Part shown: in pieces, positions 40,964-51,599 of the stretch
How the letters are laid out: each line of letters opens with the position of its first letter
How positions within the stretch are numbered: the stretch's first letter is position 1
Assembly (NCBI GenBank): GCA_020328155.1
Contig: JAIXMX010000003.1
Span: 61,930-125,929, forward strand
Origin: Candidatus Endomicrobiellum agilis
GTDB taxonomy: Bacteria > Elusimicrobiota > Endomicrobiia > Endomicrobiales > Endomicrobiaceae
Length of the DNA: 64,000 nt
Direction of reading: 5' to 3'
The notes under the pieces: generated by a model
Databases searched by the model: none
Told to the model about the DNA's origin: nothing
Seen by the model: the letters and a program-made list of their open reading frames with translations, nothing else
Made by a program: the position numbers and the translations under genes

Positions 40964-42622
40964 TTATTTATTTTTACCACTTTCCCTTATTTCTTTCCGC
41001 TTTATTTTTCCGCTTATTGTTTTTGGAATTTCTTTTACAAACTCCACAATTCTAGGATATTTATAAGGAGCGGTTGCTTTTTTAACATAATTTTGAAGTT
41101 CCGTCACAAGTTCTGGGGACGGCTCATATCCTTTTGTAAGTATAACGGTAGCTTTCACTACGGCTCCTCTCTCCTTATCAGGAACTCCGGTTACGGCACA
41201 TTCAAGCACGCAGGGATGTTCCATCAAGGCGCTTTCAACTTCAAATGGACCGATTCTGTACCCTGAACTCTTTATGACGTCGTCAGAGCGTCCGACAAAC
41301 CAAAGATAACCGTCTTCATCTATATATGCTATATCGCCGGTATCGTAAATGCCGTTGTCCCAAGTATTTTTTGTCAACACTTCATCTTTATAATATCCCG
41401 CAAATAAACCTATAGGCTTCTGCTCATCTGTCCTTATTACAAGTCGTCCCTCCTGTCCAGTATCACAGGAATTGTTTTCTCCGTCAACAATATTGATCCG
41501 CCATCCAGCGGACGGTTTTCCAACAGATCCCGGCTTTACCTCCATCCACGGAAAAGTCGCTGCAAAAACAACTGTTTCAGTTTGTCCGAAGCCTTCTTTT
41601 ATTTCAAGTCCCGTCATTTTTTTAAACTGATAAAAAACTTCAGGATTTAACGGTTCGCCAGCAGTTTCGGCATATTTCAATCTGGATAAATCGTGCTTGG
41701 AAATATCTTCTTTTATTATATGTCTATAAATCGTAGGCGGAGCGCAAAACGAAGTAACTCCATATTTTGCTATTTTCTCTAATAAATCTTCAGTGTTAAA
41801 CCTTTCATAATCATAAGTGAAAATGCAAGCCTCGCAGAGCCATTGTCCGTATATTTTTCCCCATGCGGCCTTTGCCCAACCAGTATCGGCTACCGTAAGA
41901 TGTAAGCTTTCGGCATCTAAGTTCTGCCAAAACCGCGCAGTAATAATATGACCCAATGGATATGAAAAATCATGGCATACCATTTTGGGCATTCCTGTAG
42001 TACCTGAAGTGAAATACAATAGAGATTTGTCGTTTACATTTATCGCTTCGCTACCAGATGGTCTTTTAAAATCATCAGGAAATTTTTCAATTTCTTTGTA
42101 ATATTCAACCCAGCCCTTTAAACATCCCTTTACGGAAACCACAGTTTCCAATTCAGGCAAATCTTTTTTCGCCTCGTCAACAGCGTCCGTAATTCTTTTA
42201 TCTGCTGCCGCAATAATCATTTTTATATTCGCAACTTTCACCCTATATTTTATGTCTTTTACAGTTAAAAGATGCGTTGCGGGAATCATCAAAGCGCCCA
42301 ATTTATGAAGCGCGATCGCACAATACCAGTACTCGTAATGCCTTTTTAACATAAGCATCACCGCATCACCTTTTTTTATCCCCAAAGATTTAAAGAAGTT
42401 CGCGGCGCGATTGCTTTCTCTTTTGATATCGTTGAAAGTGAGTATTTTTTCTTCCCCTTCTGGATTACACCATACCATCGCTTTTTTGTCAGGTGAAGTA
42501 TAAGCGATTTCATCAACAACATCAAAAGCAAAATTAAAGTTTTTAGGAACCCGTATTTTACAGTTCTTTATAAAATCTTCATACGATTTATAATGAGTTT
42601 TCACATATTTATCTATTAACAT
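40964..42622 (-). CDS. AMP-forming acyl-CoA synthetase (acetyl/medium-chain type)
   Basis: LLYFTSGTTGMPKMVCHDFSYPLG, GFGQTETVV, YDTGDIAYIDEDGYLWFVGRSDDVIKSSGYRIGPFEVE, KTISGKIKRKEIR. Confidence 0.94.
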   Translation of the reverse strand: MLIDKYVKTHYKSYEDFIKNCKIRVPKNFNFAFDVVDEIAYTSPDKKAMVWCNPEGEEKILTFNDIKRESNRAANFFKSLGIKKGDAVMLMLKRHYEYWYCAIALHKLGALMIPATHLLTVKDIKYRVKVANIKMIIAAADKRITDAVDEAKKDLPELETVVSVKGCLKGWVEYYKEIEKFPDDFKRPSGSEAINVNDKSLLYFTSGTTGMPKMVCHDFSYPLGHIITARFWQNLDAESLHLTVADTGWAKAAWGKIYGQWLCEACIFTYDYERFNTEDLLEKIAKYGVTSFCAPPTIYRHIIKEDISKHDLSRLKYAETAGEPLNPEVFYQFKKMTGLEIKEGFGQTETVVFAATFPWMEVKPGSVGKPSAGWRINIVDGENNSCDTGQEGRLVIRTDEQKPIGLFAGYYKDEVLTKNTWDNGIYDTGDIAYIDEDGYLWFVGRSDDVIKSSGYRIGPFEVESALMEHPCVLECAVTGVPDKERGAVVKATVILTKGYEPSPELVTELQNYVKKATAPYKYPRIVEFVKEIPKTISGKIKRKEIRESGKNK

Positions 42623-42785
42623 TGTTTTTCTCTTTTTTTCAATAAGTCTTTAATTTCTGTATGACGGAGGCGAGATGTAAACTCATCACTTGTGGACGAA
42701 GTAAGTTTATGCCCTGCCGCCCGAAATACATTATATCTTTATGAAACATTCTTCAAATTCCTACTGACGACCTATAAGCATTATC

Positions 42786-43337
42786 TCAAAGAACCACAGC
42801 TAAAAACTTTGCTGGTTTGTCGTCGATTGAAAAAATCGCGTGGTCATATCTTGAATCAAAATAGACCGAATCGCCGGGGTTCAAAATGTATTCTTTTCCA
42901 TCAAAAATAAGTTTAAGAGTTCCCTCCAAAATATAATTGAATTCCTGTCCTGTGTGAGAATACGCATGTTTCGATTTATTTTTTAAAGACTCAGGCGTAA
43001 CTAAAAAAATTTCTGCCTTTTTATTTATAAATTTTGACGCCAAATCTTGATATTTATATTCTTTTCTTCTCTCTATGCTTAATCCCTTGCCTTTCCTTAC
43101 CACATTAATTCTTTGAAGGTGCGGCTCGTCACCCGTAAGAAGCGCCGTCATTTCAACATTGTAATTACTTGAAATAACAGAAAGTACACTTATAGGAATA
43201 TCTGCCTCGCCTTTTTCATACTTCAAATACATCTCCGCGTCCAAATTTATACTTTTTGCAAATTCCTCCGCAGATAAATTTGATATTTCTCTGATGGCTT
43301 TTATTCGTGTTCCTATCTGCTTCAATATTTTTGACAC
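42786..43337 (-). CDS. XRE family transcriptional regulator with C-terminal cupin domain
   Basis: N-terminal HTH (IGTRIKAIREISNLSAEEFAKSINLDAEMYLKYEKGEADIPISVL) and cupin (HTGQEFNYILEGTLKLIFDGKEYILNPGDSVYFDSRYDHAI). Confidence 0.92.
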   Translation of the reverse strand: MSKILKQIGTRIKAIREISNLSAEEFAKSINLDAEMYLKYEKGEADIPISVLSVISSNYNVEMTALLTGDEPHLQRINVVRKGKGLSIERRKEYKYQDLASKFINKKAEIFLVTPESLKNKSKHAYSHTGQEFNYILEGTLKLIFDGKEYILNPGDSVYFDSRYDHAIFSIDDKPAKFLAVVL

Positions 43338-43394
43338 TCCCCCCTCCTAATATCTTTAATTACAGAATGTAAGCAAATACACACACGGCAAGAA

Positions 43395-44162
43395 TCACAT
43401 GCTTAACACCATTTCTCCGTTGGATGTAACAACTTTTATTCTTTTAAAAGATATATTGTATTTCTCCGAATAATTTCTAACTTGTTCCTGCAAAATATTT
43501 TTGATTAAAGAAACATTCTTACTGTCAGTAACATTAACATTGAAAATTGTCAGAATCAGAGTTTCGCTTTCCACATCAGCATACCGCAACGAAAGTCTTG
43601 ATATCAAATCTCTAAGTCCCGGATCCGATGCTAAGAATATATTTAATTGCGAAGCAATTAACCTTCCCACATACTCAAAATTCGTTATATCGTGTTTATC
43701 CTTAATGATATCTAATGCAGTTGATAGTTCTTCTGTTTCCAGAAGAGTTCTCGTCTCGAAGTCAGAACGCGATATGCGCATATGGAAATAGTCTTTTACA
43801 TCGTCAATATTCTGCACTATTCTAAAAGCTGTTCTCTTATAGGAATTATAAGCTGTTACAACCATATATTTTATATCTGAATCGCTGCTTAAAACAACTC
43901 TTTTTATTGCAAGTCCCGCAGACTGCATTTTTTGTATCGCCCGCGAAATTGTCTCATCATCTTCATACATAAGCTCGTCAAGCTCCATATCAAGATATAA
44001 AGTCTTGCCGACAATATACGCTTTTGAATCCTGATCACAGTCTTTTTTTACAAGTTTTTCCAAACTTTGTGCAAGTTCATTTTTAGGATAAGTTACGCCG
44101 ACGCAGGCATTGAACGAAAAAACAATTATGAACAAAAGTATTATATATTTCAAAGTTTTCAC
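43395..44162 (-). CDS. uncharacterised lipoprotein
   Basis: MKTLKYIILLFIIVFSFNACVGVTYPKNELAQSLEKLVKKDCDQDSKAYIVGKTLYLDMELDELMYED; lipobox FNAC. Confidence 0.75.
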   Translation of the reverse strand: MKTLKYIILLFIIVFSFNACVGVTYPKNELAQSLEKLVKKDCDQDSKAYIVGKTLYLDMELDELMYEDDETISRAIQKMQSAGLAIKRVVLSSDSDIKYMVVTAYNSYKRTAFRIVQNIDDVKDYFHMRISRSDFETRTLLETEELSTALDIIKDKHDITNFEYVGRLIASQLNIFLASDPGLRDLISRLSLRYADVESETLILTIFNVNVTDSKNVSLIKNILQEQVRNYSEKYNISFKRIKVVTSNGEMVLSM

Positions 44163-44181
44163 AATAGCTACAATCCTTCAT

Positions 44182-45819
44182 TCATAGCCCGTCACGCACA
44201 CTCGAATCAGCCGGTTTAGTCTTTCTTTTTCCGACAGTTTCCATTATTTCTTCCAACTCGTCAAAATCCAGCTCTTTTTCAGCTACAAGCTTTTTAGCAA
44301 CGGCATCAACAGCAGTCCAATTTGTTTTTAGAAATTTTTCAATTTTTGCATAACATAAATTCATTATTGATATTGTCTCATTATTGAGTTTTTCTTTAAG
44401 ACTCTGCGACATCTCTTCTCGCGGTATAGCGGAAAAATCGCCGATAAAACCATTGTTTCCCATTCCCATTTTCCATACCATACTGTTTGCCGTGACCATA
44501 GCGTGTCTAAAATCCGCAGAAACTCCAGTCGTAGTTGTATTATACTTAATTTTTTCAGCGACATATCCTGCGAGAGAAACCATAATATCCGAAAGCAATT
44601 CTTCCTTATGCTCGCTATGAAGTTCCTCTCTGGGAACAGGAGCTACAAGTCCAAGCGACCCCTGATGGGATTTCACCGTAACTTTAAATACGTCGTCGGT
44701 GGGATGCATCAAGTATATAGCTACTGCGTGTCCGGCTTCATGATATGCCGTCATCTCTAGCTCTTTAGGCGTCATATTAATATGTGTTTCAATACCCAAA
44801 TCTATTCTGTCCATAGCTTCTGACAAATCTTTAGCATCAATAACTTCTTTCTTTTTTCTAGCCGCTATCAATGCCGCTTCTTTTATTATATTTTCAATGT
44901 CGGCAGGCGACTTATATACGGATTTCTTTGCAAGCCTGTCTATTTTTACTTCTGGCGAAACTTTTACTTTTTCAAAATAGAAATCAAACAGTTGCTCTCT
45001 TTCTTTTAAATTTGGCAGAGTAATAGCAATTTTTCTATCAAAACGTCCGGGTCTTAAAAGCGCTTTATCTAAAACGTTCTCATCTGCATTTGTAGCCGCT
45101 ATAACAATGACATTGCTTTTCTTGTTGTCAATCCCGTCCATTTCTACAAGGAGCTGGTTTTGCGTGCTGTTTGTTTCTTCTCCTCCTCCCATATAAGAAA
45201 AAGTTCTGCCTCTTCCTATAACTTCGATTTCATCGATAAAAACCACACAGGCGCCGTCGGTGTAAGCGTATTCTCTGGCTTTTCTAAAAAGATTTCTCAT
45301 TCTGCTTGCGCCTACGCCCACAAATACCTCGACAAATTCGCTACCTGCCATTGAAATAAACGGCACTCCGCATTCTGTCGCAATAGCTCTTGCAAGCAGC
45401 GTCTTCCCACAGCCGGGCGGTCCTATTAAGAGGATGCCTTTAATGATTTTCCCACCGATTTTTTGGAGCTGTTTTCTATCCTTGATAAGCTGAACTACTT
45501 CAAGCGCTTCTTTTTTTGCACTTTCAAGCCCGATGACTTCTTTAAAAGAAATTTCTACGTCTTTACCTTTGATTTTGTTTTTCTTCAGTTTTCCAAAACT
45601 ATTTCTAGACATTACGTACATATACATAAAAACAAAAGCGGCAGCACTTGCAAAGGCTACGAGGATGTTCATTGGCAACGTTGCAACCGTCATGGTTCTG
45701 TAAAACGATTCGAGCTTACTCAATCCCCAAATTGAAAGACCTATAAGAATGACCACAACCAAAACCGCAATCACCCACATTTTATTGTTTATTAAAAACA
45801 ACTTAAACTTACGCATCAT
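44182..45819 (-). CDS. FtsH-like AAA+ zinc metalloprotease with reduced periplasmic loop
   Basis: [15 protein letters not shown] Walker [34 protein letters not shown] zinc site; two TM segments separated by only ~12-15 residues. Confidence 0.92.
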   Translation of the reverse strand: MMRKFKLFLINNKMWVIAVLVVVILIGLSIWGLSKLESFYRTMTVATLPMNILVAFASAAAFVFMYMYVMSRNSFGKLKKNKIKGKDVEISFKEVIGLESAKKEALEVVQLIKDRKQLQKIGGKIIKGILLIGPPGCGKTLLARAIATECGVPFISMAGSEFVEVFVGVGASRMRNLFRKAREYAYTDGACVVFIDEIEVIGRGRTFSYMGGGEETNSTQNQLLVEMDGIDNKKSNVIVIAATNADENVLDKALLRPGRFDRKIAITLPNLKEREQLFDFYFEKVKVSPEVKIDRLAKKSVYKSPADIENIIKEAALIAARKKKEVIDAKDLSEAMDRIDLGIETHINMTPKELEMTAYHEAGHAVAIYLMHPTDDVFKVTVKSHQGSLGLVAPVPREELHSEHKEELLSDIMVSLAGYVAEKIKYNTTTTGVSADFRHAMVTANSMVWKMGMGNNGFIGDFSAIPREEMSQSLKEKLNNETISIMNLCYAKIEKFLKTNWTAVDAVAKKLVAEKELDFDELEEIMETVGKRKTKPADSSVRDGL

Positions 45820-45866
45820 TACAGTATCCCTCTAAAGCCATGCATTTATAATTTACAAACCAGCAA

Positions 45867-46616
45867 TTATTTTTTCGCTTTACCTTGATTTGCTACTGCT
45901 TCCATAGCTTTTTTAACAGCTTCAGGATCGCCTAAATAGTAATTTTTAACAGGCTTCAAATTTTCATCAAGCTCATATATAAGTGGCATTGCGGTAGGTA
46001 TGTTTAAACTCACTATATCGTTATCGCTTATATTATCAAGATATTTCACCAAAGCTCTCAGGCTGTTGCCATGCGCCGCTATAATAATTTTTTTGCCTGA
46101 TTTTATCTTTGGGGCAATTTCTTTCTCCCAATAAGGCACAACTCTTGCAATAGTATCTTTTAAGCATTCTGTTAGAGGAATTTTATCCTTTGAAAGTCCT
46201 GAATACCTTGCCTCTCTGCCGGGATGCCTCTCGTCATTTTCATCTAAAGCCATCGGCGGAGTATCGTAGCTCCTCCTCCAGACTTTTACCTGTTCTTCGC
46301 CATACTTTGCGGCTGTTTCAGCTTTATTTAATCCCTGCAGAGCGCCATAATGCCTTTCATTTAACCTCCAATTCTTAACAACAGGAACCCATAATAAATC
46401 CATTGTATTTAGGACATTCCAAAGAGTTTTAATCGCCCTTTTAAGAACGGACGTATATGCCAAATCAAAAGTAAAACCGTCTTTTTTTAACTGTCCTCCG
46501 GCTTTTAAAGCTTCTTCATTGCCTTTCTCGGATAAATCAACATCCGACCAGCCTGTAAATCTGTTTTCTTTATTCCAAACGCTTTCGCCGTGTCTGATTA
46601 AAACAATCTTATACAT
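45867..46616 (-). CDS. gpmA: 2,3-bisphosphoglycerate-dependent phosphoglycerate mutase
   Basis: [55 protein letters not shown]. Confidence 0.97.
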   Translation of the reverse strand: MYKIVLIRHGESVWNKENRFTGWSDVDLSEKGNEEALKAGGQLKKDGFTFDLAYTSVLKRAIKTLWNVLNTMDLLWVPVVKNWRLNERHYGALQGLNKAETAAKYGEEQVKVWRRSYDTPPMALDENDERHPGREARYSGLSKDKIPLTECLKDTIARVVPYWEKEIAPKIKSGKKIIIAAHGNSLRALVKYLDNISDNDIVSLNIPTAMPLIYELDENLKPVKNYYLGDPEAVKKAMEAVANQGKAKK

Positions 46617-47084
46617 TGATTACACTTCCTCCCGAAATCTCATTTTTCAGATTAAATATTTAGTTAGATATACAACAATTTAAGGCAAATAATTTCTTAA
46701 ACAGCGCATTAATAACTGTTAAATGAACGTACAAAACATTGTCATTTTCAACGTCCGCTTATCGCTTTATTTCTCATTTATCAAATATATTCGGATAAAA
46801 CGCAATATAAAAAAGTCAGCTTTTTTATTTTTTACCTGATAAATCTACTAAGTTAAAACTTGTAAGCATTTGTGTTTTTTTACCTGCTTTCATATTATTA
46901 CTGTCTGCGACTATAATAGCAGTATTTTGTTGTTTCGTTGTCATAACTATTTTTAATAAAAAAATTGAATTATGAGGCAGGACTTCCGTTTATTCTCTGC
47001 CGCAGAAAAAATCTTTTATACTTTTTATGCGGAAAAGTTAAAAACAGAAATTATTTTTTTTTGTATTTTTAACTTCGCAGAATT

Positions 47085-47375
47085 TTAGACTGCGACATGC
47101 AAGCTGCCACACAGTTTCACACGAATTGCAGTAGTTGTATTTTCTCTCGTTATTATATGAAAGAGAGATACCTTCTTTATATCCGTCAAGACAAATATAT
47201 AAGAACTGAAAGTCCTATTGTTTTCATTAACTACTTTTTGTATAGCAATTTCTGACATTGTTTCTTCAATTTTTTTATCAAAAGTTTTCAGTTATGTTTC
47301 TTACTGCCGTTTTTACATCTGTGCCGCTACAAAGACTTAACAGGAGAACAAGCACAAAATCAGAAGACTACGCTT
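47085..47375 (-). pseudogene. frameshifted lipoprotein remnant
   Basis: Reverse complement: LVLLLSLCSGTDVKTAVRNITENF (frame 1) / DKKIEETMSEIAIQKVVNENNRTFSSYIFVLTDIKKVSLFHIITRENTTTAIRVKLCGSLHVAV* (shifted frame). Confidence 0.45.
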
Positions 47376-47413
47376 TCCCACAATTACAGAAAACACGATT
47401 GGGTAGCAACATT

Positions 47414-48778
47414 CTATCTCTTTTTATTGATATCCGCAGATTCCAATACGACATTTAATAAACCTATCGGGCTTCCTAATTCCATATATACTGGAATTCT
47501 CCTTTTATCGTCAGTAAGCCAAACAGTCACTCTGTTGCTTATTAAATCTGCTGCGGCTACATCTTTTCGCATCAGGGGTTCAACCACAAAGCAATTGAAC
47601 TTGCCCAATTTAGTTTCTATTGCCTCTTTCCTTAAAACTTTTACCGCCGAAAACCACATTGAATACCCGTAACAGTCGTCTAAAACACATTCGACTCCTA
47701 CTTTTAAATCAAGTGTTCTTATATAGTATAATGCCGTTAAAATATCTTGCACATACTCATCGGCGTTTCCCTCTTGCGTTGAACCGTCGTCATACAACAA
47801 ACACGTCTGTTGCGTAGGATCGAAACCAAGCTGCTCTTTTGCGCTGTCGGACAAATAAGTATTATAAAAAGAATCAAGAAAAGGCTTCTTTTCCGCATAG
47901 AAATATATATGATGCGCTTTTCTTCTGCCTACCCTATTAAAACCCCTTAATTCCAAGTTTGCGCAACCTAACGGAACGTAATTCCATAAAATAGTGTATG
48001 TAAGTTTTTCGTATTCAGAAAGCTGATATCTTCCACGTTTTTGCCAGATATATTTTCTTTTCTTTTCATTGGTTCTTTCGCATTTTCCTTCAGGCTTTTT
48101 ATAAACAGGAGAACTTTGTCCTTTTTTTGTCGTATGAAAATTACCATTGCCAAAACAGTATGACTCCGAAACAAAAACAAATAGACAAAACAACATCAAT
48201 AATATATTAATTTTTTTTGCAGCTTTAATTATAAAATTTGCAGCTTGTTTTAAAGTCTTACACACAGCAACAGGCTTCACTTTTTCTTTTGCTAACTCGT
48301 TCCGCTGCCTTTTGCCGTGCCCTGTAAGAACCAAAATACCTTTGCCGTTTATATTAAACCCAAGCAGATAATCTCTTACACTGTCTCCGACAGCATAAGA
48401 TTTCTCAAGATCTATGTTAAACTCTTCCGCTCCCCGCAGTGCCATACCCGTTTTAGGCTTTCTGCAGCAGCACTCATCGGAATCGACGTGTGGACAATAA
48501 TAAAGAGCATCTATTTTTGCTCCGGCTGCTTCAAGTACGGACAAAAATTTTTCATTTACTTTTTGTAAATCTTTCTCTGTAAACATTCCCCTGCCAATGC
48601 CGGACTGATTTGTTACAACTATTATTTTAAAACCTGCAGCTCGCAATTTATTTATGCTTTTCGCAGCGAATGAATAAAGTTTTACCTGCTCGGGTGAAGT
48701 TAAATAATTTCTGTCAAAGATGACCGTTCCGTCTCTGTCCAAAAAGACGGCAGGCACTTTAACAATTTCCGCTCCCAT
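47414..48778 (-). CDS. fusion: HAD-IIIA phosphatase (GmhB-like) + signal/TM segment + DUF3108-like domain
   Basis: N-terminus PAVFLDRDGTVIFDRNYLTSPEQVKLYSFAAKSINKLRAAGFKIIVVTNQSGIGRGMF...CCCRKPKTGM; then NFIIKAAKKINILLMLFCLFVFVSESYCFG, then YTILWNYVPLGCANLELRG...RVTVWLTDDKRRIPVYMELGSPIGLLNVVLES. Confidence 0.85.
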   Translation of the reverse strand: MGAEIVKVPAVFLDRDGTVIFDRNYLTSPEQVKLYSFAAKSINKLRAAGFKIIVVTNQSGIGRGMFTEKDLQKVNEKFLSVLEAAGAKIDALYYCPHVDSDECCCRKPKTGMALRGAEEFNIDLEKSYAVGDSVRDYLLGFNINGKGILVLTGHGKRQRNELAKEKVKPVAVCKTLKQAANFIIKAAKKINILLMLFCLFVFVSESYCFGNGNFHTTKKGQSSPVYKKPEGKCERTNEKKRKYIWQKRGRYQLSEYEKLTYTILWNYVPLGCANLELRGFNRVGRRKAHHIYFYAEKKPFLDSFYNTYLSDSAKEQLGFDPTQQTCLLYDDGSTQEGNADEYVQDILTALYYIRTLDLKVGVECVLDDCYGYSMWFSAVKVLRKEAIETKLGKFNCFVVEPLMRKDVAAADLISNRVTVWLTDDKRRIPVYMELGSPIGLLNVVLESADINKKR

Positions 48779-49755
48779 TGTTCCTTTCCCGTTTTAAACT
48801 GCAGTTTTACGACAAGAACCGCAATTCTTTCTTTTATATCCAAACTAATATTTTGAAACTTAACTGCGTCTTTTGCCGTGACAATAAAACACGAATTTTT
48901 TCCTTTCTGGTTCATTATCTTTTCAAGCATATTATTATTGTAAACGCTGTGATCTCTTAAAACTATGCTATCTTTTATTTCAATCCCGGACTTCCTAATA
49001 GAATTTTCAAAACCTTTAGCAAAACCTATGGCACTTAAGGAGTACACATCGGACTTTCTTAAAAGCTCAAGATTGAAATCCGCAGCTAAATCCGTCGTTT
49101 TATATTCAAATCCGCCGTAATGAGTTATAACAGATATCTGTCCCGATAAAACAAACAGCGTTTTTTCCAATCTTTTTAGTTCCTCGTATGAAACCATATC
49201 GGAATTCGTAATAATTACAAGTCCTGCTCTTTTTAAAGCTTTCGGTTTTTCCCTTAAAATCCCCGCGGGTATAAGCATTCCATTGCCGAAAGGGTTTGCC
49301 GCATTTATGCAAACTATGTCCAAATCTCTTTGAATATTCCAGTGCTGAAATCCGTCATCTAAAACATAGACATCAGGATTTATCTCTCTTTCGTATTTTA
49401 AAGCATTGTTATATCTGTCGGCTCCGACAATTACACAAGCTTGCGGAACACTTTCTGCAATTAAAAGCGGCTCATCGCCGCTGTCCGTCGCTCTGATACC
49501 GACCGCTCCATCTTTTAACATGACGGAAGCTTTATTCCTTCTACGGTAGCCACGCGTTAAGACCATAGGCTTTAAATTATTTTTTACAAGCAAATTTAAA
49601 AGTTCAATTACAACCGGCGTTTTGCCCGTGCCTCCCCACGTAATATTGCCCACGCTTATTACCGGCTTTGAAAATTTTTTGGGACGGCTGAACTTTCTAT
49701 TCGCTTCGCATAAAATAGAGTAAATCAAAGCAAGCGGACACAAAAACTTACTCAT
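48700..49755 (-). CDS. lpxK: tetraacyldisaccharide 4'-kinase
   Basis: PVISVGNITWGGTGKTPVVIELL, VLTRGYRR, SGDEPLLIA, YVLDDGFQHWNIQRDLDIVCI. Confidence 0.95.
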   Translation of the reverse strand: MSKFLCPLALIYSILCEANRKFSRPKKFSKPVISVGNITWGGTGKTPVVIELLNLLVKNNLKPMVLTRGYRRRNKASVMLKDGAVGIRATDSGDEPLLIAESVPQACVIVGADRYNNALKYEREINPDVYVLDDGFQHWNIQRDLDIVCINAANPFGNGMLIPAGILREKPKALKRAGLVIITNSDMVSYEELKRLEKTLFVLSGQISVITHYGGFEYKTTDLAADFNLELLRKSDVYSLSAIGFAKGFENSIRKSGIEIKDSIVLRDHSVYNNNMLEKIMNQKGKNSCFIVTAKDAVKFQNISLDIKERIAVLVVKLQFKTGKEQWERKLLKCLPSFWTETERSSLTEII

Positions 49756-50513
49756 TTATTTTCAAGTTCCCAAAGTTTTACGTATTTCATCAAAGTATAA
49801 AACGAAGAATACAACATCGCAAGCACAAATCCAGACAAACCGTCAAGAAATCCCTTTTTAATAAAATACATTTTTATAAAAATCACCGAAGGATTTATAA
49901 GAAGATTTAAAACTCGGAATTTCTTGCCATTTTTAAACATTTCTTTGGAACGCAAATCAGTGTATAAATCAGACTTCTTTACAAACTGTTTTACGCTGTC
50001 GCAAGTAAGATGCAGAATATCGCTTTTAAAATAAAATTTTCTGCCCTTGTAATCAATACTTTCATGCACCATCTGGTCTTTGTAATGCATTTTGTTTTTA
50101 TTAAAAAACACAGGATGCGTATAATTCGGATAGCCCGAATGTAAAATCCACTTATTTATAAATCTGTTTTTCCTTGGAGCGACAAAGGCATAACCTTTCG
50201 GAGAATTTTTCAGCTCATACTCTATTTCCTCTCTTAATGCGGGTGTTATTCTTTCATCCGCGTCAAGACATACAACCCATTCGTAAGAGCATTGCAACAA
50301 AGCAAAATTTCTCTGTTTGCTGAAATATTCAAACTTATTTTGCACAACTCTACAACCCATCTTTTTAGCAATCTCTACAGTAGCGTCTACGCTGAAATCA
50401 TCGACTATGATAATTTCGTCAGCCCACTTAATGCTTTCAATGCAGTCTTTAATATGTCTTTCTTCATTTTTTGTCAAAACATAAGCTGAAACTTTTATCA
50501 TCGTTACCACCAT
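49752..50513 (-). CDS. glycosyltransferase family 2 (WaaE/KdtX-like)
   Basis: VSAYVLTKNEERHIKDCIESIKWADEIIIVDDFSVDATVEIAKKMGCRVV, WVVCLDADERITPALREEIE. Confidence 0.92.
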   Translation of the reverse strand: MVVTMIKVSAYVLTKNEERHIKDCIESIKWADEIIIVDDFSVDATVEIAKKMGCRVVQNKFEYFSKQRNFALLQCSYEWVVCLDADERITPALREEIEYELKNSPKGYAFVAPRKNRFINKWILHSGYPNYTHPVFFNKNKMHYKDQMVHESIDYKGRKFYFKSDILHLTCDSVKQFVKKSDLYTDLRSKEMFKNGKKFRVLNLLINPSVIFIKMYFIKKGFLDGLSGFVLAMLYSSFYTLMKYVKLWELENK

Positions 50514-50664
50514 TCATATTATACTAAATATTTCCGACTTGCTGCCCGTAAGCGCTTTGTAAAGCAGATTGGGAACATACGGGCAATTTTTGTCTGCTTT
50601 TGCGAAAGAATAAAACAATTTCCATGATACCTCTCAAAATCTGTTGCTTATGAGTTCTTCCTCA

Positions 50665-50860
50665 AATCGCTTACACAGGAATGACAGACTGAATATCCAT
50701 TATTTTTTATACGCTTCCAATATGCTTTTAACATTTCTTCTACTGTAAAATTCTTTTTCACAAACTGCCTGACCGCTATGCTCATTCATTTTATAAAATT
50801 TATCAATAACTTTTTACAGAGCATAAGGAAGTTAAAAGTTCAATCGAAATGTCTATTGCT
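50665..50860 (-). pseudogene. possible glycosyltransferase C-terminal remnant
   Basis: The reverse complement reads AIDISIELLTSLCSVKSY*... / DKFYKMNEHSGQAVCEKEFYSRRNVKSILEAYKK*, resembling the end of a GT4-type protein, adjacent to LPS genes. Confidence 0.3.
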
Positions 50861-51599
50861 TTCTAAATAAAAATTCTGGATTACCGCCTATTATGGAAAC
50901 AACGGCTTATCAAATCAAAAAGGAAGAAATACAATAGCGGGACTTGCTTTATTTATAACCAAATATTAAATTGTTCTTAGTACCTCTGCCATTATAAGAA
51001 TCCCGTACAAGAATTGCATATAACTATTTCTCGAGAACCCACTATGACAGAAGCAATCTACCCGTCTTTTTTCATTCTTTCAGAAGTATTTGATCGTCAG
51101 CGTAAAAAGCTATTTCTACTTAACTGACAGCTCTACTATGCTTTGCTGCGGCTTACAGTCTTACCGACATAATACAGTGACACAATCAAAACTTTACCGA
51201 CTCAAAGTTTTCCCACTTAGAATTGAATAATTTAAACTGACACATTCTAAATGAATGGTTTTTTTCAAACTGCTTTAGTTTATTTTCCAAGCGTTTGTTG
51301 CAATAGGCAATAATTATAATATCGGTCATTTTTAATAGTTTACTATTTCTTTATATAAAAAAACTTGCGCAAATCCGGGCAAGTTCCGCGTTTTTTCAGA
51401 AAACAAAACTACCTTTCTTGTGTTCATATTTAACAGCAATGTAAAAGCGTCTTTTGAGAAGTTTAAAAAACTGCTTATAAAATACCGCAAAAATAATACG
51501 ACATTCTCTAAAATGTCAAGTGTTATTGTAATGAATTTAATTGTCATTGTTTTGTTTTACTTTTATAACATTCTAAACATATTTGCTATACTGCCAATT

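Noticed and set aside
50543-50585. TGCCCGTA...TACGGGCA hairpin followed by ATTTTTG upstream of the glycosyltransferase
   Set aside because: Could be a terminator or leader structure, but no convincing plus-strand gene precedes it and T-run support is weak.
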